Positions 27,387 to 37,856 are shown, numbered from the stretch's first letter. The stretch: 64,000 nucleotides of DNA from Accumulibacter sp964420975 (GCA_964420975.1 CAYQVH010000002.1:196395-260394); one strand, 5' to 3'. The notes: generated from the letters alone by a model not told the origin. Translations and numbers: made by a program.

Positions 27387-27812
27387 CTACTTGTCGAACC
27401 TTCCAAACGCCTCCCTCTGCGCCCCCCAATCCGGAGGCATCTCGTGGTTCTTCAGCCAGCGCAGCGTCAGGGTCTTCGGCTGCCGGCCGGCGAGAAGTGC
27501 CAGGACCATCTCCGGCGACAATAGTGTCAGGCGAAGCAGCTCATTGACGGAACTCTGGTTCAAACTCTCTTCGCGCGCAATCTCGACTCCGCTGCTCATC
27601 CGACCCTCGTCGAGCAAGCGCTGCCAGTGGTACGCCCGGGCCAGGGCGTTAAGGATCGGTACGTGATGCTCGGGCGCTTCCGCTTCCGGTGTTTCGGGCG
27701 CTGAGATCACCACCTTCCGGCCGCCATGTCGCTTGATGTGGATCGGGACCATCGTCGTGAGCGTCGCGCCGCGGCGCTGGATAGCCTCGCCGGTCTGAAT
27801 GATCCGCGTCAT
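27387..27812 (-). CDS. Small HTH-like protein of the DUF2924-recombinase module
   Basis: 141 residues. The start MTRIIQTGEAIQRRG leads into a basic strand-rich part (VPIHIKRHGGRKVVISAP). Residues 85-130 look like a helix-turn-helix (EIAREESLNQSSVNELLRL) and end in LLAGRQPKTLTLRWLKNHEM. Proteins of this shape recur directly behind serine recombinases with DUF2924 neighbours, and may guide DNA binding or recombination direction. ATG overlaps the preceding stop (ATGA at 27809-27812). The function is inferred from context. Confidence 0.7.
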   Translation of the reverse strand: MTRIIQTGEAIQRRGATLTTMVPIHIKRHGGRKVVISAPETPEAEAPEHHVPILNALARAYHWQRLLDEGRMSSGVEIAREESLNQSSVNELLRLTLLSPEMVLALLAGRQPKTLTLRWLKNHEMPPDWGAQREAFGRFDK

Positions 27813-29077
27813 GCCAAGGCCTCCTCGCATTGTTCGAGTTCGCGCATCTCGGCACCGATCGTGTCGGGAAGCAGTTCCCCGACCGCGTTGGCGTTCGACC
27901 GGAAAGAGTTGCTCCCAAACACTGCCGAGTTGCCGCAGTGCCAACACCACCTCCGGCTCGGTGACTTCAGGGGTTGCCGCGGCGACGCTGTCGCACACCG
28001 CCTGGACCACTTCCGGCGCTTTCAGCGCGGCATGGATCTGCGCCAGCACCAGTTGCTCGATCGGTTCTGCGGGCAGCCGGCCGGAGCGCGTGGCGTTGGC
28101 GCCGAAGCGCACCTTGCGGATCGGCACATAGTAGCGATACATCTTGCCGTTGGCCTTTTGCGTAAAGGCCGGCTGGAAGCGCTCGCCATCCTGCGTAAAG
28201 AACAGACCGAGCAGCAATGCCGGGGGCTGGCGACGCTGCCACGTCTCCGAAGCCCGCTGCCGGTTGTTCTCCGCGAGGACGGCGTGGGCCGCGTCCCATA
28301 GCGCCTGATTGATGATGGCCCGGTGCTGGCCGGGATAATGCTTTCCCTTGTGGAGGATCTCGCCGAGATAGATGCGGTTGTGCATCAGCTTGTAGAGCAT
28401 CGCTTTGCTGATCGGTCGCCCCGATTTGGTGGTCTGGCCATCGGCGGCGAGTTCACGGACCATGTCGGTCGTCGAGCGGCAACGCACGAAATCCTGGAAG
28501 AGACGCTTCACCAGACGCGCTTCGCTTTCATTGACCACCAGCAGTCGGTTCTGCACGTCGTAGCCCAAGGGTAACGGTCCGCCCATCCACATCCCCTTGG
28601 CTTTGCTGGCGGAGATCTTGTCACGGATACGCTCCCCGGTGACTTCGCGCTCGAACTGCGCAAACGACAGCAGGATGTTGAGCATCAGCCGGCCCATCGA
28701 CGTGGTCGTGTTGAACTGCTGCGTCACCGAGACGAACGAGACCTTGTTGCGCTCGAAGACTTCGATCAGCCGGGAGAAGTCAGTCAGGCTCCGCGTCAGG
28801 CGGTCGATCTTGTAGATCACCACCACATCGATCTTGCCGGCCTCGATGTCGGCCATCATGCGCCGGAGTGCCGGACGTTCCATGTGGCCACCCGAGAAGG
28901 CCGGGTTGTCGTAATCGTCCGCCACCGGGACCAGCCTTCGGCGCGCTGACTGGCGATGTAGGCATGGCCGGCGTCCTGCTGAGCGTCGATCGAGTTGTAC
29001 TCCTGGTCGAGCCCCTCGTCGGTGGATCTGCGGGTAGAGACCGCGCAGCGTTGGCGGTGCTTCAAAATCTCGCTCAT
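27809..29077 (-). pseudogene. Large serine recombinase, frameshifted
   Basis: The N-terminus (STRRSTDEGLDQEYNSIDAQ, with the nucleophile Ser) is in one frame. The rest (ADDYDNPAFSGG, VVVIYKIDRLTRSLTDFSRL, QFNTTTSMGRLMLNILLSFA, ERIRDKISASKAKGMW, a Recombinase domain and part of the zinc-ribbon region) is in another. One base appears lost near 28931-28934: adding one base restores W-x-PVADDY. Near 27890, after VWEQLFPVE, the sequence again leaves the expected frame. The frame that ends at 27809 (LLPDTIGAEMRELEQCEEAL) overlaps the next ATG. The start at 29077 overlaps the DUF2924 stop. It is probably inactive unless these are sequencing errors. Confidence 0.75.
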
Positions 29078-29565
29078 CACCGGCCTCCTGCCGGCTTGAC
29101 TTTCGCCGGCGCCTTGAGCCCGAAGAACAACGGTCCTGACCAGCGGGTACCGGTGATCTCGCGCGCGATCATCGACAGGCTGGGGTACATCCGGCCGTTG
29201 AACGCGTATTGTCCGTCGGCGGTGGCGACGACACAGTATTCGACATCACGGTATTCGCGGGTCAACACGGTACCGGCCGCCAGCCGGGTGTCGCCATCAC
29301 GCTTCTTGACCTTGCCCGTTTCGAGGAGGGAAGCGATCCGACGCTGGTTTCGCTCCGGCAGATCAGCGTCACGCTTGCGGAACTCGATCTCCTGCAGTTT
29401 GTAAGCGATGCGACGTTCCAGGAACGCGCGGTTGGCGTTGGGCGTGTCAGCGCCGAACAGCTTCTGCCAAAGCGCCTTGATTTCAGGCATCGGTAGTTCA
29501 GGCAAGCGGGCGATCTGCATCAAGACCGACGGCGGCGTGGCGGGAATGCGCGTGGGCGTGTTCAT
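29077..29565 (-). CDS. DUF2924 domain-containing protein
   Basis: 162 residues. The central part (EIKALWQKLFGADTPNANRA, RRIAYKLQEIEFRKR) is typical of DUF2924. The second half has a compact beta segment, RDVEYCVVATADGQYAFNGR followed by YPSLSMIAREITGTRWSGP, similar to domains that carry a restriction-enzyme-adenine-associated fold and likely bind DNA. It is the first gene of the recombinase module and overlaps the recombinase start by ATGA. Two ATGs (29568 and 29565) are adjacent; the second is better spaced from GGAG. Confidence 0.85.
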   Translation of the reverse strand: MNTPTRIPATPPSVLMQIARLPELPMPEIKALWQKLFGADTPNANRAFLERRIAYKLQEIEFRKRDADLPERNQRRIASLLETGKVKKRDGDTRLAAGTVLTREYRDVEYCVVATADGQYAFNGRMYPSLSMIAREITGTRWSGPLFFGLKAPAKVKPAGGR

Positions 29566-30475
29566 CATGACTCCGTATTATTCCTTGTAGACGGGGTGTG
29601 AATGAACGCGATGGTGGCCACCAGACAAGAAGACCAACCCCTCATCGGGTTGGTCTTTTTTTGTCTACTGCCGCGTGCTGGCGCGGGTTCGTGCGGGTTC
29701 CTGTGGACTTCGGCGTTTCCCGCGGGCGCCCGGATTGGGCCGATTTCACTCTCTCCTGGCCATTTTTCTCTCCGGCATCACTGCCCGCTGGAGGCCGAAG
29801 TCCACGAAGGTCGAAGGCGACGCTATTGAAAATCAACACGTTACACTTGGCCCGATCAAGCGGTTGATTCGTAGCATGGGTAGGTGGTGGCAACAACGGC
29901 GTCATGCCAGCGAGCGGAGGAGCCCTGACGCTTTGCCAGTTGGCAGCGGCTCACTTCCGGCTAGATCTCAGACTTCAGTGTCGTCGGTTCAAGCCAACGA
30001 ATGACCGCGTCCGAACTTGCTGTATGACTGCTCGCGACTCACTGCCACCGGTAGCGCCGCCAACGGTTCAACGGCAGGTAACCGAACACAACGGCCACTC
30101 TCGACAGCTGGCCACTGGCAAGCTCTTAGCGATAGCGATCATGTAGGCCAAACCGCCGAGATGACAGCAATCGATTTTGAACGGACATTGGCCAACCCGA
30201 GTGGCCGCCTCAAGTCGAGTTCACTTTTCGTAGCCGGAGCCGGCATCCGGGGCCATCATTTCAGTACCGGCTTCGAGATGGAAGATGCAAGCGAGGCAGT
30301 CTTAGACGATCGGTCTTCAGTTTTCTTGTGGTAAAGGTCCATGATGATCATCGACGACATAGACGTCCTTTCCGCAGATGTTCCGATACCTGGACAGGGT
30401 CGAAAGGGTCACGGACATGTCATTCGGAAATAGGCGCAGCGGCGAGAAGTGATGAGCAGACTAATGCCGATACCA
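29566..30475. other. Long gap between DUF2924 and protease remnants
   Basis: About 910 bases without a gene I can support. Frames are short, mixed in strand and show no family motif. Apart from the terminator hairpin at 29631-29662 I see no repeat, array or RNA. It may be scar DNA from past insertions. Confidence 0.4.
29631..29662 (+). terminator. Strong intrinsic terminator hairpin
   Basis: AGACCAACCC (29631-29640) pairs perfectly over 10 bp with GGGTTGGTCT (29647-29656), with a 6-nt loop, and is followed by T6. No plus-strand gene ends just before it, so it may protect the module from incoming transcription or mark the end of a lost gene. Confidence 0.75.
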
Positions 30476-33035
30476 TCAGCCGGGAACACCAACTCGCGTG
30501 CTGATTCGTTCCTGGATTTCTTGGTAGATCGGCAGTTCCACACCTTCACCAACATCGAGGGTGACACAGAGAGCAAAAGGAACTGCTGCCGGCAGCTTGC
30601 CGCCATCCTCGGCACAATTCACCTTGAATACCAGGTCGGCACTCTCCACGAACGCGATCGCGCTTTGTCCTTCTAGGACTTCGTGCTGCACCGTGCCACG
30701 CCGAACCTGCTGCCAGTCACAATTGATCCGGGAGACGCTGAAATCACCGCCGGGTGGCTTGATCCACAGACGTGCTGCTCGATATTTCGCGTGTCTCGGG
30801 TTGACCGGTGACATCCATGCCAGGGTGATAGTCAAGCGGCGCTTCGTCACTTGTGCGTTGAGGCTGGGCGGCAGCGGAACCCTGAATTCGAGTGCCTCGC
30901 CGTCCCTCAGCTCCCCGGTCCCAATAAGGGTCGCACGTTGTTCCGTACAGGTGATCGCCCGGTAAATATCGGCCCGACCGTAGCCGACGAAACGCGTTAC
31001 CAAGCTTTGCCGCTGCCTCCTGTCTTCGATTTCCGGTCGAGCGTTGATGATTTGAGCTTCGAGGTCTCCCCACTCGGCCCCATGAACCAGCAGGGCCTTC
31101 AGTAGAACGGCATCCAAGCGATCGGGAAGGCGATCAGGACTACCAGCGCGCATACCTCGATCACCACATGGGCCTGTGCAGCCCCGCGCGTGGCGAGGGC
31201 AGTCGCGTTGCTTGTACCCCGAGCATATTTCGTATTATGGCCTCCAGGATCCGGCGGGGCAGCGACCCGGTGTCCAGGCGCAGCAGAGGTGTTGATCATC
31301 TGGAGATCGGTAACGCCTGGATCGCCGGTGTACCGTTCGCGATAAAGTGCCCGTCCACCGGGCATCAGGAGGTCCGGCTTGACCGCTCGCCGGAAACCGT
31401 GACCGATGCAGGAGTATGGCGATATCCCTCGGTCAGGGAATAGATCGTAGCGATCTGCGGCCCGCACGAATGTCGAGCTGTCGGCATGCACACATCCTAC
31501 CGTGATGGCATTGATCGATTCGCCGGGGGTCAACAGTCGGCGGCCCACCGACTCAGCGACGAGAGCAGAGACTGCGTGCCGCTGCCGCTCGTCGGCTGAC
31601 AGCGTGGAGAAGGTACCCCGTGGTATCGACAGGGTAAGTTGTGCAGGCAAGTTGCCCGCACTAACGACGAAAAGCACCTGGTATTTGGACGCGAGCCAGT
31701 CTAGAAGCCGCGCCCATGGAGATAGATCGGTGTCAAACGGCTTGAGCAAGTCACCGACGGACAGGTTGATCACCTTGATTGTCGGTGCGGCGGCAGGTCC
31801 ATCGCTCTCTCCGTCGAACATCCGCTTCACCGACCGATGTACGAGATCGATGAGCAAAACGTTGTCTGGCGTCGTTTCCAGCCTTGGCACCCGCGAATCG
31901 GCCGGATCGGGACGCATGATCGGCCTCACGTACACAGGCTTGGCCAATGGCACCCTGGGGCCATCCAGTTCGCCATACAGAATCAGCGATGCCATGGCTG
32001 TTCCATGACCCCGATCCCTTGCCGGGTAGTCGGACTCCCATCCATCTGGGTCATCGACGGAAAGGCGCCCGGCGAGCAGCGGATGGTTCTGGAGGGGCAA
32101 ACCGTCAAGCAGTCCGACTACTGGCTGGCCAGAGGACGCCCGGCTTGACCCGTCAACACCAGGTAGTCGAAGCTCATCACCATCCGGCAGGGCCAATGCC
32201 CGGCCGCGCGGCCGAAAAAGCATCACTCGCTCGGACTGGACCAAGGTAGGAGGATTCTCGCTGAGCAGACTGCGTACCCCCGACGCTGGCATATCTCGAC
32301 CAGGAAACCGTGGTACGCAATATCCTGGATCAGCGCCGTACTCAGTGTGCGCCCACCAATCTCGCTCACGAGGCGCGACAGGTCTGCTGCCGTGCGGCTA
32401 TTCTTGTCGGTGGAAGAATAGCACCACGCTTCCACCTCGAACCGAATCGCCTCTTCGTCGATCGCCAGCCCGCTTTCCCAGTATTCGCGGACGTCCGGCC
32501 CGATTCGGTCCTGGATGCCCCAGAAGCGAACGTCGCGCAAGTGCTTGAAAACATCCTTCCACTTGCCCAGCCCGTGCTCCAGTTTGACTCGCTGGTCAGC
32601 CTTGTAGCGATTCCAGAGACTGATGACTTCGGCAAGTGCCTGCTGGTTGCTGCCAAGGAGGTAGATTCGCCCATCCAGAGCTTTCTCGCGATCATGCTGA
32701 TCGTAGAAGTAATCATCTGGCTCAACACCGACCTCATCGGCCTCAAGCAGCCATTCCAGACCAGGCGTTCGTTGCACTGCCCCGATGAAATTCTCCACCG
32801 AGCCCACTGTCTCGAAGACCACGACCAGATCCGGATCATCCGTCGGCGCAGCGGCTTGCAGCTGTATCCGCCGGGCGTCGAAAGCCGATTGCAACGTATC
32901 AAATTTCGGGGTGAGTCTTTCCGCCTGACGTTGTGCCGGCGGAACATGGACTTGTGCCCAACCCGGGGTACGCTTTTCCCGTTCGGATGAAGTGGGGCGT
33001 GGAAATAGTAGGAGTGGTCGTTGTTGTTCTCTCAT
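30476..33035 (-). pseudogene. Subtilisin-like (S8) protease, split over three frames
   Basis: Three segments follow the AAA gene. Segment 1 (33035-32223) is an N-terminal domain starting MREQQRPLLLFPRP, with no family I recognise. Segment 2 (32292-31099) is the S8 catalytic domain: VVGLLDGLPL (Asp63 of this segment), ARDRGHGTAM (His96), GTSNATALAT (Ser361). Segment 3 (31153-30476) is a C-terminal beta domain like those after subtilases (RRLTITLAWMSPVNPRHAKY). Both joins read GAG-NN-ATG: removing two bases (AT near 32291, GT near 31154) restores one frame of about 850 residues. All triad residues survive in segment 2. It is paired with the AAA+ gene 23 nt upstream, so ATPase-assisted proteolysis is the likely original role. 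Confidence 0.75.
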
Positions 33036-33058
33036 CCGGCACCTGTCGTCGTGCCGGA

Positions 33059-34033
33059 CTAGGCGTCAGACGACACCCTGTTCTTCCATTGTTCTAGGCG
33101 ATTGTTGATAACAGCGCAAAAGTCCGCATTCGGCAGCGACAGAACATACCGCCGATGGACATCCTCGCTGAACTGTTCGAGATCCGAAAAACTGCTTACC
33201 TTGAGCTTCGTAGCGAGCGTATTAGGTGACATGCCGAGCGACGTCCCCAGACGCTCCTGGAATCGCTCGAACCAAGCCGTCCTCTGCTCCGTGGTTGGGC
33301 CGGGCAGATTCAGTCGCAGCTGGAACCGGCGCCAGACGGCCCGGTCGAGCAACTCGGCATGGTTGGTGGCCGTCACGACCACCACGTGGCTAGGCAACCC
33401 GTCGATCTGCAAGAGTAGGGAGCTGACGACCCGCTTGATTTCCCCGGTCTCGTGGGTATCGCCCCGCTCCTTACCAAGGGTGTCGAATTCGTCGAAGAAC
33501 AGGACGCACTGATGCGTCCTGGCAAAGTCGAACAACCGTTTCAGGCGGCCGCTTGTTTCACCGAGAAAACTGCCAACGACTGCCTCATAACGTACGACAA
33601 ACAGCGGAACCATCAACTCCTGCGCGATGGCTTCGGCCAGTGTCGTTTTGCCATTACCCGGAGGGCCAGAGAGCAGCACCCGATGCCTTGGCTCCAAGCC
33701 GTATGAACGCAGGATGTCGCGCCGCTGTTGTTCCTCGATCAGCTCCGACGACGCCTTGAGCACGTCCGAGGGCAGTAGCATGGATCCCAATGTCCGGCGC
33801 GGCTCGATTTCGTACAGAAGCCCGCCATGTCCACCCTCATAGCTGCGAACTACCTCGGCCACCTTTGGACGCGCATTCGCCGCACGCAGATTAGCCTCTA
33901 GCCTATCCGCCAGCTGGTTATGGTGTTTTGCGCGCTCTTCTGCGGCCATGGCTTCCACGGTCGACCGGAACAAGTTCTGATCGCCCTGGCTGCCCGCCCG
34001 CACAAGATTGACGATTAAATCGGCTCTGGGCAT
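33059..34033 (-). CDS. AAA+ ATPase, partner of S8 protease
   Basis: 324 residues. A helical N-terminal part (residues 1-75; MPRADLIVNLVRAGSQGDQN) precedes one AAA+ module. The module has Walker A SGPPGNGKT (about 122-130), pore-like segment VVGSFLGETSGRL, Walker B VLFFDEFDTL (Asp181, Glu182), sensor-1 VVVTATNHAELLDRAVWRRF with an arginine finger, and a C-terminal lid. It belongs to the classic AAA (Cdc48/FtsH-like) clade. ATG 34033 has GGAGAACCC before it. It is followed by the S8 protease gene. AAA-subtilase pairs occur in predicted conflict and phage-defence loci; that role is inferred. Confidence 0.88.
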   Translation of the reverse strand: MPRADLIVNLVRAGSQGDQNLFRSTVEAMAAEERAKHHNQLADRLEANLRAANARPKVAEVVRSYEGGHGGLLYEIEPRRTLGSMLLPSDVLKASSELIEEQQRRDILRSYGLEPRHRVLLSGPPGNGKTTLAEAIAQELMVPLFVVRYEAVVGSFLGETSGRLKRLFDFARTHQCVLFFDEFDTLGKERGDTHETGEIKRVVSSLLLQIDGLPSHVVVVTATNHAELLDRAVWRRFQLRLNLPGPTTEQRTAWFERFQERLGTSLGMSPNTLATKLKVSSFSDLEQFSEDVHRRYVLSLPNADFCAVINNRLEQWKNRVSSDA

Positions 34034-34107
34034 GGGTTCTCCGCTCGGAAGTTTAACGGCGATCACTTCCCACGTCATTAGCCACGGGGCCGCCGCTTCA
34101 CCACCTA

Positions 34108-34734
34108 TCATGTTTCGGCCCGTTGGAAGAACTTGGGCAGAGGCAATGCGCTAGCCGCGCGTCTCAACAGGAGGCGGAGACCCCATTTGAACCAGGAGAG
34201 GGCGCTTCGGTAGGCCTTGCGGACGGACCAATGGTTGGGATCGATCGGTTTACGCGCTTTTTTCGGTGACGGTCGGGTGGCTCCGGGCGTCTTCCTGCCC
34301 GGCCCGGACACCCCAGTACATCGCCAGTGCCCTGATCAGGATCAGGCAATCGAGACGCTTGGGCGCTTCGAGCTGGGTATCTTCCAAGCGAAAGCCACGA
34401 TTCTTGAAGTCCGAGAACATCGGTTCGATGGCCCGGCGCGCGCCGTAGTCTTTGACCGCGGCCCGGTTGGGCGGAGCATCCATCGCGATGATCCAGGGCT
34501 CGGGATGGCCGGCCTCCTGCAGCACACCAATCGCCGAAGCCACTGCTCCCGCATGTCCGCGCGCTCCGTGTCCCGAGGCAGCAGCGTCGACAACTCCATC
34601 GTGTTCGGCGTGCGGGCTTCCATCATCGCCGCAACCGCCAGCGGCAGCTTCTTCAGGATCGTCTTGCGTATCCCAGGAAGCGCCTCCTCCAGGCTACGAC
34701 CAATTTCTTTCGCGAATTTCTCCAGCTTTCCCAT
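34108..34734 (-). pseudogene. IS4-family transposase remnant
   Basis: Pieces of one transposase appear in three frames. The N-terminus (MGKLEKFAKEIGRSLEEALP, to about QWLRRL) is in frame 1. A C-terminal part with the conserved RAIEPMFSDFKNRGFRLEDT block (the catalytic Glu region of DDE transposases) is in frame 2. The end (KPIDPNHWSVRKAYRSALSW) is in frame 3. About 200 residues between the first two pieces, including the first catalytic Asp residues, are deleted. No clear terminal inverted repeats remain. It sits just upstream of the AAA gene and may have removed its native promoter. Confidence 0.85.
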
Positions 34735-35014
34735 GACTGCTCAACTCATTACGTGATAACTCTGAGAGATCAGATCAAAAGCGATAGGTAGTGAGCCTGC
34801 CGCCGAACGACGATTGCGTACCGGCAGCGCTTGCGCCATCATCTGCCGCTGGCTGGTGGCGCCGAGTGGACACGGCGTCGCTGGTTTGCTCCCGGTCATG
34901 GGACGTCTCTTCACTGGACCCACCGATGTCGCACACCTCACCCGAGACGCACGCCGTCAGCTCGCCCGCGCCGCCCGGCGCCGTCCTCGCCGTTGCCTGT
35001 CGTGCGAGCGGACG

Positions 35015-37813
35015 TTGAACTCGAGTCTCCTGCTCGCCGCGATTCCGGCGACCGCCTTCGCCGGCTTCGCGCTGCCCTGGTTCCTGCAGCGCTTCGGACG
35101 GCAGGCGGCGGCGTGGGCGGCGGCGGCGGTGATGGCGACCTGCCTGGCGCTGCTGCTCGCGCTGGCGCCGGGCGTCCTCACCGGGCAGAGCGAGTTCTTC
35201 CGCCTGCCCTGGCTACCGAGCTACGGTCTTCACGTCACTCTGCGACTCGACGGACTCAGCCTGCTCTTTGGGCTGTTGATCTGCGCCATCGGCCTGCTGG
35301 TCGTTCTTTATGCCGTTTGGTACCTTCCGGCCAGCGATCGCCTGGGGCGCTTCTTTTCGCTGCTGCTGCTGTTCATGGCGGCGATGCTCGGCGTCGTGCT
35401 GGCGGAGAACCTGCTACTGCTGCTCGTCTGCTGGGAATTGACGAGCCTCTCGTCGTTTCTTCTTGTCGCCTACCGCAGTGAAAAGTACGCCGCGCGCATC
35501 GGCGCGCGGATGGCGCTGGCGGTCACCGGCGGCGGTGGCCTCGCACTGTTGGCGGGGATCCTGCTTTTGGGCCATATCGCCGGTAGTTACGAACTGTCCG
35601 CCGTTCTTGCGGCGGGCCCGCAGATTCACGCTCACCCGCTGTATGCGCCGACCTTGCTGCTGATTCTGCTCGGCGCGTTTACCAAGTCGGCGCAGTTTCC
35701 TTTCCACTTCTGGCTGCCGAGCGCGATGGCGGCGCCGACACCGGTTTCGGCGTATCTGCACTCGGCGACCCTGGTCAAGGCCGGCGTATTTCTCCTCGCC
35801 CGTCTTTACCCGGCGCTTGGTGGCAGCAGCCTGTGGTTTTGGGTGGTGGCTGGCACTGGCGCCGTCACGCTCCTCTACGGCGCAGCGATCGCGCTCTTCC
35901 GCAACGACCTCAAGGGGCTTCTGGCGTATTCGACGATCAGCCAGCTCGGCCTAGTCACGCTCCTTTTCGGCCTTGACAGCCGCCTGTCGGTGGTCGCCGG
36001 CATTTTCCACCTCATCAATCACGCGATTTTCAAGGCGTCGCTGTTCATGGCGGCCGGCGTCATCGACCACGAGTGCGGGACGCGCGACATGCGCCGGGTA
36101 AACGGCATGTTTCGCGTCATGCCGATCACCGCCACGCTGGCGATCTTCGCCGCGGCGGCGATGGCCGGCGTACCGCTGCTCAACGGTTTCCTGAGCAAGG
36201 AGATGTTTTTCGCCGAGACGCTCAGTCACCCGCCGTTCGAACCGCTGGGGTGGGGGCTGCCGCTGCTGGCGACGATTGCCGGCATGCTAGGCGTCGCCTA
36301 TTCGGCGCGTTTCGTACATGACGTTTTTTTCAACGGCGAACCGGTCAACCTGCCGCGACAGCCGCATGAACCGCCACCGCTGATGCGGGCACCGATCGCG
36401 CTGCTCGTCTTCGGCTGCCTGCTGGTCGGCGTCGTTCCCGGCTACACCGTTCGACCGCTGCTCGAAGCCGCCGCCGGCGCCGCGCTGCAGGAACCGCTCC
36501 CGGCGTTCACCCTCGCTCTTTGGCATGGTTTCAACACGCCGTTCCTGATGAGCCTGTTGGCCCTCGCTGGCGGCACCCTGATCTATGCGCTGCGCCGCCC
36601 GCTGTACGCCTGGCAAAAGCAACTGCCCGAGATGCGCCCACGAACCGTGTTTGTACGACTTTACCGCCAGTTGGCAGGAACGGCTCGCCGCCTGCTCGGC
36701 CTGATCGACAACCGCTCACTGCAACGCTATTGCGCGCTGCTCTTCGCTTTCACCCTCGTCGCCGGCGGCTGGGCCTTTTTCTCGGGAACGACGAACGGCG
36801 CCCGCATGCCAGGTCAGCCGATCGACGAGGTCGCCGTCGTCGCCTTGCTCGTCCTGCTGCTGGGCAGCGTCGGCGCCACGGCGCTGCACCGCGAGCGTCT
36901 GCTGGCGCTGATTTTGGTCAGCGTCGTCGGCATCGTCGTCACCCTGAGCTTCACACGGCTGTCGGCGCCGGATCTGGCGCTGACCCAGCTCGCCGTCGAA
37001 CTGGGAACGATTGTCCTCATGCTGCTCGTCCTCTACTACCTGCCGCCGCGGCACGCGCCGCAGAGCAGTGCCGGACGACTGATCCGCGACCTCGTGCTGG
37101 CGCTGCTTTGTGGCGGCGGACTCGGTCTGGTCGCGCTGCAGATGATGCTCTCGCCGGCCGACTCGATCGCCGGCTACTACCTGCAGCAAGCACTTCCCGG
37201 CGGCGGCGGCAGCAACGTCGTGAACGTGATTCTGGTCGATTTCCGCGGCTTCGATACGCTCGGCGAGATCACCGTCCTGGCCATGGTCGCGCTTGCCTCG
37301 CACGCCCTGCTCGACCGCCTGACACTGGTTGCGCCGGCAACCGACGCCGACGGGCGGCGCTGGGCGGCCGATTCCCAGCCGCTGTTTCTGAAGATGCTCG
37401 TTCAGCCCTTGCTACCACTGGCGCTAACGGTGTCGATCTACGTCTTCCTGCGCGGCCACAACCTGCCCGGTGGCGGCTTCGTTGCCGGCCTGATCACCAG
37501 CGTCGCGCTGATCATGCAGTACCTCGCCGGCGGCATCGCCTTCGCGCAACCGCGGCTGCCGAAGGATCCGGTGCGGCTGCTCGCACTCGGACTATTGCTG
37601 GCGGCGGGCGTCGGCCTCGCCAGCTGGCCGTTCGGTTACCCCTTCCTGACCAGCACCCACGCTCGGCTGCGCTTGCCGCTGATCGGTGACGTCGAACTCG
37701 CGTCGGCGATGATCTTCGATCTCGGCGTCTACGTCGTCGTCGTGACCGTCGTCGTCACCGTCCTCGCCGGACTGGGGCGCTTGTCTCACGCCGGAGATGC
37801 CAGAACGACATGA
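35015..37813 (+). CDS. mrpA: Mrp antiporter subunit A fused to B domain
   Basis: About 932 residues, very hydrophobic with about 20 membrane helices. The first 500 residues are an NDH-1 chain 5/MrpA channel unit (LVCWELTSLSSFLLVAYRSE, FTKSAQFPFHFWLPSAMAAP, TPVSAYLHSATLVKAGVFLL). The C-terminal 200 hold the MGB-like part and an MnhB/MrpB domain (YVFLRGHNLPGGGFVAGLIT), so A and B are fused as in PhaAB-type systems. It forms the core of a multisubunit cation/proton antiporter. No ATG fits the family start; TTG 35015 after GAGCGG is the best guess, although the frame is open from 34814. 34735-35014 holds no other gene. Confidence 0.93.
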   Translation: MNSSLLLAAIPATAFAGFALPWFLQRFGRQAAAWAAAAVMATCLALLLALAPGVLTGQSEFFRLPWLPSYGLHVTLRLDGLSLLFGLLICAIGLLVVLYAVWYLPASDRLGRFFSLLLLFMAAMLGVVLAENLLLLLVCWELTSLSSFLLVAYRSEKYAARIGARMALAVTGGGGLALLAGILLLGHIAGSYELSAVLAAGPQIHAHPLYAPTLLLILLGAFTKSAQFPFHFWLPSAMAAPTPVSAYLHSATLVKAGVFLLARLYPALGGSSLWFWVVAGTGAVTLLYGAAIALFRNDLKGLLAYSTISQLGLVTLLFGLDSRLSVVAGIFHLINHAIFKASLFMAAGVIDHECGTRDMRRVNGMFRVMPITATLAIFAAAAMAGVPLLNGFLSKEMFFAETLSHPPFEPLGWGLPLLATIAGMLGVAYSARFVHDVFFNGEPVNLPRQPHEPPPLMRAPIALLVFGCLLVGVVPGYTVRPLLEAAAGAALQEPLPAFTLALWHGFNTPFLMSLLALAGGTLIYALRRPLYAWQKQLPEMRPRTVFVRLYRQLAGTARRLLGLIDNRSLQRYCALLFAFTLVAGGWAFFSGTTNGARMPGQPIDEVAVVALLVLLLGSVGATALHRERLLALILVSVVGIVVTLSFTRLSAPDLALTQLAVELGTIVLMLLVLYYLPPRHAPQSSAGRLIRDLVLALLCGGGLGLVALQMMLSPADSIAGYYLQQALPGGGGSNVVNVILVDFRGFDTLGEITVLAMVALASHALLDRLTLVAPATDADGRRWAADSQPLFLKMLVQPLLPLALTVSIYVFLRGHNLPGGGFVAGLITSVALIMQYLAGGIAFAQPRLPKDPVRLLALGLLLAAGVGLASWPFGYPFLTSTHARLRLPLIGDVELASAMIFDLGVYVVVVTVVVTVLAGLGRLSHAGDARTT

Positions 37814-37856
37814 AGCGCTCACCACTCCCGATGACGACCGAACCGGGGAACCGCTG

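Noticed and set aside
29590..29625. Possible tRNA or tmRNA end (GGCCACCA) before the terminator
   Set aside because: No T-loop GTTCNA sequence or acceptor partner is present.
29602..29867. Short plus-strand frames over the terminator at 29631-29662
   Set aside because: They run through a perfect hairpin plus T-run; the peptides have no recognisable feature.
30476..33035. Programmed ribosomal frameshifting in the S8 protease
   Set aside because: No slippery heptamer or following pseudoknot is visible at the two joins; restart at ATG or decay explains them better.
36520..37689. 389-codon plus-strand frame inside mrpA
   Set aside because: Arg/Ala-rich shadow typical of high-GC genes; mrpA in the other frame has strong family motifs.
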